This document shows positions 7,701 to 8,185 of a DNA stretch of 8,185 nucleotides, in pieces. The notes beneath the pieces are model-generated. The model was not told the origin of the DNA. It made no database searches and worked only from the letters and a program-made list of their open reading frames with translations. Source of the stretch: Onstottus_B sp035558335 (lineage in GTDB: Bacteria > Acidobacteriota > Blastocatellia > UBA7656); the NCBI GenBank assembly GCA_035558335.1, contig DATMCM010000362.1, positions 1-8,185 of the forward strand. The letters run 5' to 3'. Position numbers and translations under genes: made by a program. The stretch's first letter is position 1. Every line of letters starts with the position of its first letter.

Positions 7701-7891
7701 TGAGTCTTAATCCGGAATGGCGATCGATTCCGGTGGTGCTTCTGACGGCGCGCGATCTTTCACACGAAGAGCGCCGCGCGTTGGACATCGGAACTGCACG
7801 AATTATTCAGAAGGGAAACTTCAGTCGCGATGAGCTGCTTGCCGAGCTGGGAACCGTGATCGGTGCGACGGCAGAACAGACGAAAGTATAA
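4715..7891 (+). CDS. Soluble hybrid histidine kinase: Cys-rich GAF, long coiled coil, HisKA-HATPase, two receiver domains
   Basis: A two-component sensor kinase of 1058 residues with no membrane segment or signal peptide, so probably cytoplasmic. Order: a GAF-like sensor domain (about 8-175) with a Cys cluster (Cys53, 56, 62, 68); a Glu/Ala/Leu/Arg-rich coiled coil (about 176-570); HisKA with H-box NMSHELRTP and phospho-acceptor His579; HATPase with N-box Asn694/Asn698, DTGVG at 726-730 and the glycine loop GTGLGL (756-761); receiver 1 (about 814-925); receiver 2 (about 931-1048). Receiver 2 is canonical: Asp937/Asp938, phospho-acceptor Asp981, Thr1011, Lys1033. Receiver 1 keeps Asp864, Ser891 and Lys911, but Gly821 replaces the second acidic-pocket residue and the loop after Asp864 is shortened. 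There is no HPt or DNA-binding output, so a separate phosphotransfer partner or regulator is expected. The ATG at 4715 has no clear ribosome site, but no other usual start codon lies between it and the stop at 4655-4657. It is monocistronic with its own promoter and terminator. The signal is unknown. Confidence 0.95.
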   Translation: MQTSREGRIRQIFDEVGRGSSLERSLDLIAEQVATDIGSPTCKIWVVKRGDICERCALADICSNRQMCMHLIAASGAEIDREYPRIPLSVFKAPLITSGGISDFSEPNGTGDKLFSLQHSKQTDSLDSYAVYPLRSTSGTIGLIGVFNRRPTRKDELEAIEALAPAAVAAIRVAELQSRCDSLRERLAADSPSLPQDHVKTRERELEEAVAFLKVEREALASATAEAGRRLQELETHSRQLREQNETLVKMQEESGHQASEMAYHLEAERHRLEEENQQLKGRLVALEASLSDFSRARLALAEEIAEQTRELEEIKAKAAHLEEAAARSGAESIAALEVEKTKLSLDATELEHSLRLAEEARASLEQTVVQLESSIAQATEDRERLTVENSRVSDENEQLLAEVERLSKEHAKAQSNRVDAEHARLTSLNSELMQALAVADGRGSLIEQENASLKKELAETRAQAEGRAAASEVQNTTLRETVARLEEKIKALKARAAEIEQKKTAVEETNRVLEEAVEQFESLSARLEDTAVKLRTRAEASERARADLEQRSRVLVEENRRLLLDAQSRAGFLANMSHELRTPMNAIIGFTSLLLDDRSLRLNDRHRRSLERVSHNARDLLELINNVLDLSKIEAGRMDVYAEPADARDLVERALGVVESLKEGRPVELVSRVQGALPAMRTDRAKLQQILINLLSNAIKFTEEGEVRVAAERVGTDRIRITISDTGVGIADSDLARIFEEFRQVGASGRGGRTGTGLGLAITRRLVKMLGGEIDVSSRLGEGSQFAVTLPIEIEGHAAPADDIEALPADPDKTALVIDGDHASLYLTKKYLTDAGYSVAATDDPGRGAEIARLARPAVITVDLDSLEDGARIVERLASSEKRGAIIALSRHAESEQTSLDAGADIFLRKPVDRAALIASLERAGSPSPGRVLVVDDDPDALDLVLAMIGDRGYEIQTATNGREALDQIACAKPDAIILDLMLPEMDGFEVVHRLSLNPEWRSIPVVLLTARDLSHEERRALDIGTARIIQKGNFSRDELLAELGTVIGATAEQTKV

Positions 7892-7913
7892 AGCCCGAAG
7901 CAATAAATGAAGC

Positions 7914-7953
7914 AAATGGTGAGCGCTGGATTCTTCAGCGCTTCACCATTTTT
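7914..7953 (+). terminator. Intrinsic terminator between convergent genes
   Basis: The arms AAATGGTGA plus GCGCTG (7914-7928) and CAGCGC plus TCACCATTT (7936-7951) pair over 15 base pairs with a single bulged T at 7942 and a 7-base loop (7929-7935). A run of five T follows at 7949-7953. It begins 23 bases after the kinase stop. It should also act to some degree on the facing minus-strand gene, although the T-run on that side is broken. Confidence 0.88.
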
Positions 7954-7967
7954 GGCTTATGGCTCTT

Positions 7968-8185
7968 CTACGGATTACGATCTTGACCGTCGTGCTTCTG
8001 ACGATAGATGTCGCGGCTGGCGCGATCCAACTCGCGGTCTAGCCTCGCCCGCTCTCGCGGTGAAATGTATCCGTCGCGCCGCGCGTAGCGTTCATCGACT
8101 CTTATCCTTGCCTGTTGGTATTCGAGTCTTCGTGCCTCGGGGCGAGTGAGTTCGCCGCTGTGAATCCCCTGCCGAATGCGTTGTT
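7968..8185 (-). CDS. C-terminal part of a small charged helical protein, start outside window
   Basis: On the minus strand a frame is open from the window edge (first full codon at 8183) for 71 codons to TAG at 7970-7968. The visible part is very rich in Arg, Glu, Asp and Gln. It shows two related segments, RQGIHSGELTRPEARRLE and RRDGYISPRERARLDRELD, each with a G-E-L-T or G-Y-I-S-P turn followed by an E-x-x-R/A-L helix. It ends SRDIYRQKHDGQDRNP. This pattern recurs in small, often secreted proteins of unknown function that I recall from several phyla, including Acidobacteriota. I know no assigned role or name. Coding is supported by the regular pattern, the stop just before a shared terminator and the lack of a better frame opposite. 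Any signal peptide would lie beyond the edge. Confidence 0.78.
   Translation of the reverse strand, partial: QRIRQGIHSGELTRPEARRLEYQQARIRVDERYARRDGYISPRERARLDRELDRASRDIYRQKHDGQDRNP

Noticed and set aside
7907..8149. Plus-strand 80-codon open frame after the kinase
   Set aside because: It starts inside the intrinsic terminator region and runs opposite the better-supported minus-strand gene.

Overview
This window looks like chromosomal DNA from a free-living, moderately GC-rich bacterium. An Acidobacteriota origin, perhaps Blastocatellia-like, is my best guess. It rests on protein style only: a GspG-like C-terminus with an SAGPDG-type motif on a zinc-ribbon membrane protein, a Cys-cluster GAF kinase, and a split acyl-CoA carboxylase alpha chain. 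No marker gene confirms it. I see no mobile element, CRISPR array, tRNA or rRNA.

Layout. The left half is read on the minus strand. From right to left it holds greA (4466-3993), a CDP-alcohol phosphatidyltransferase (3833-3123), a zinc-ribbon/membrane/pseudopilin-like protein of unknown function (3096-2326), a biotin carboxylase (2230-719) and a biotin carboxyl carrier protein (688-197). A weakly supported open frame then starts in a 4-base ATGA overlap with the carrier gene and runs off the left edge. The right half is one large plus-strand gene (4715-7891). It encodes a soluble hybrid histidine kinase of 1058 residues with a Cys-rich GAF domain, a coiled coil of about 400 residues, a HisKA/HATPase core and two receiver domains, the first of them atypical. 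A strong intrinsic terminator follows (7914-7953). Facing it is the 3' end of a minus-strand gene (8185-7968) for a small charged helical protein whose start lies outside the window.

How the parts relate. greA and the kinase are divergent across a 248-base gap that carries a near-consensus sigma-70 promoter for the kinase (TTGACG, 17-base spacer, TAGAAT) and a weaker one for greA. The phosphatidyltransferase has its own TTGACA promoter and a GGAGG ribosome site. The zinc-ribbon gene lies 26 bases behind it and is probably co-transcribed. The carboxylase and carrier genes (30 bases apart) together make the biotin-dependent half of an acyl-CoA carboxylase, and the carboxyltransferase must be encoded elsewhere. 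Nothing here amounts to a clearly new defence or mobile system. The most unusual object is the kinase: a possible metal- or redox-sensing GAF module joined to its catalytic core by a very long coiled coil.
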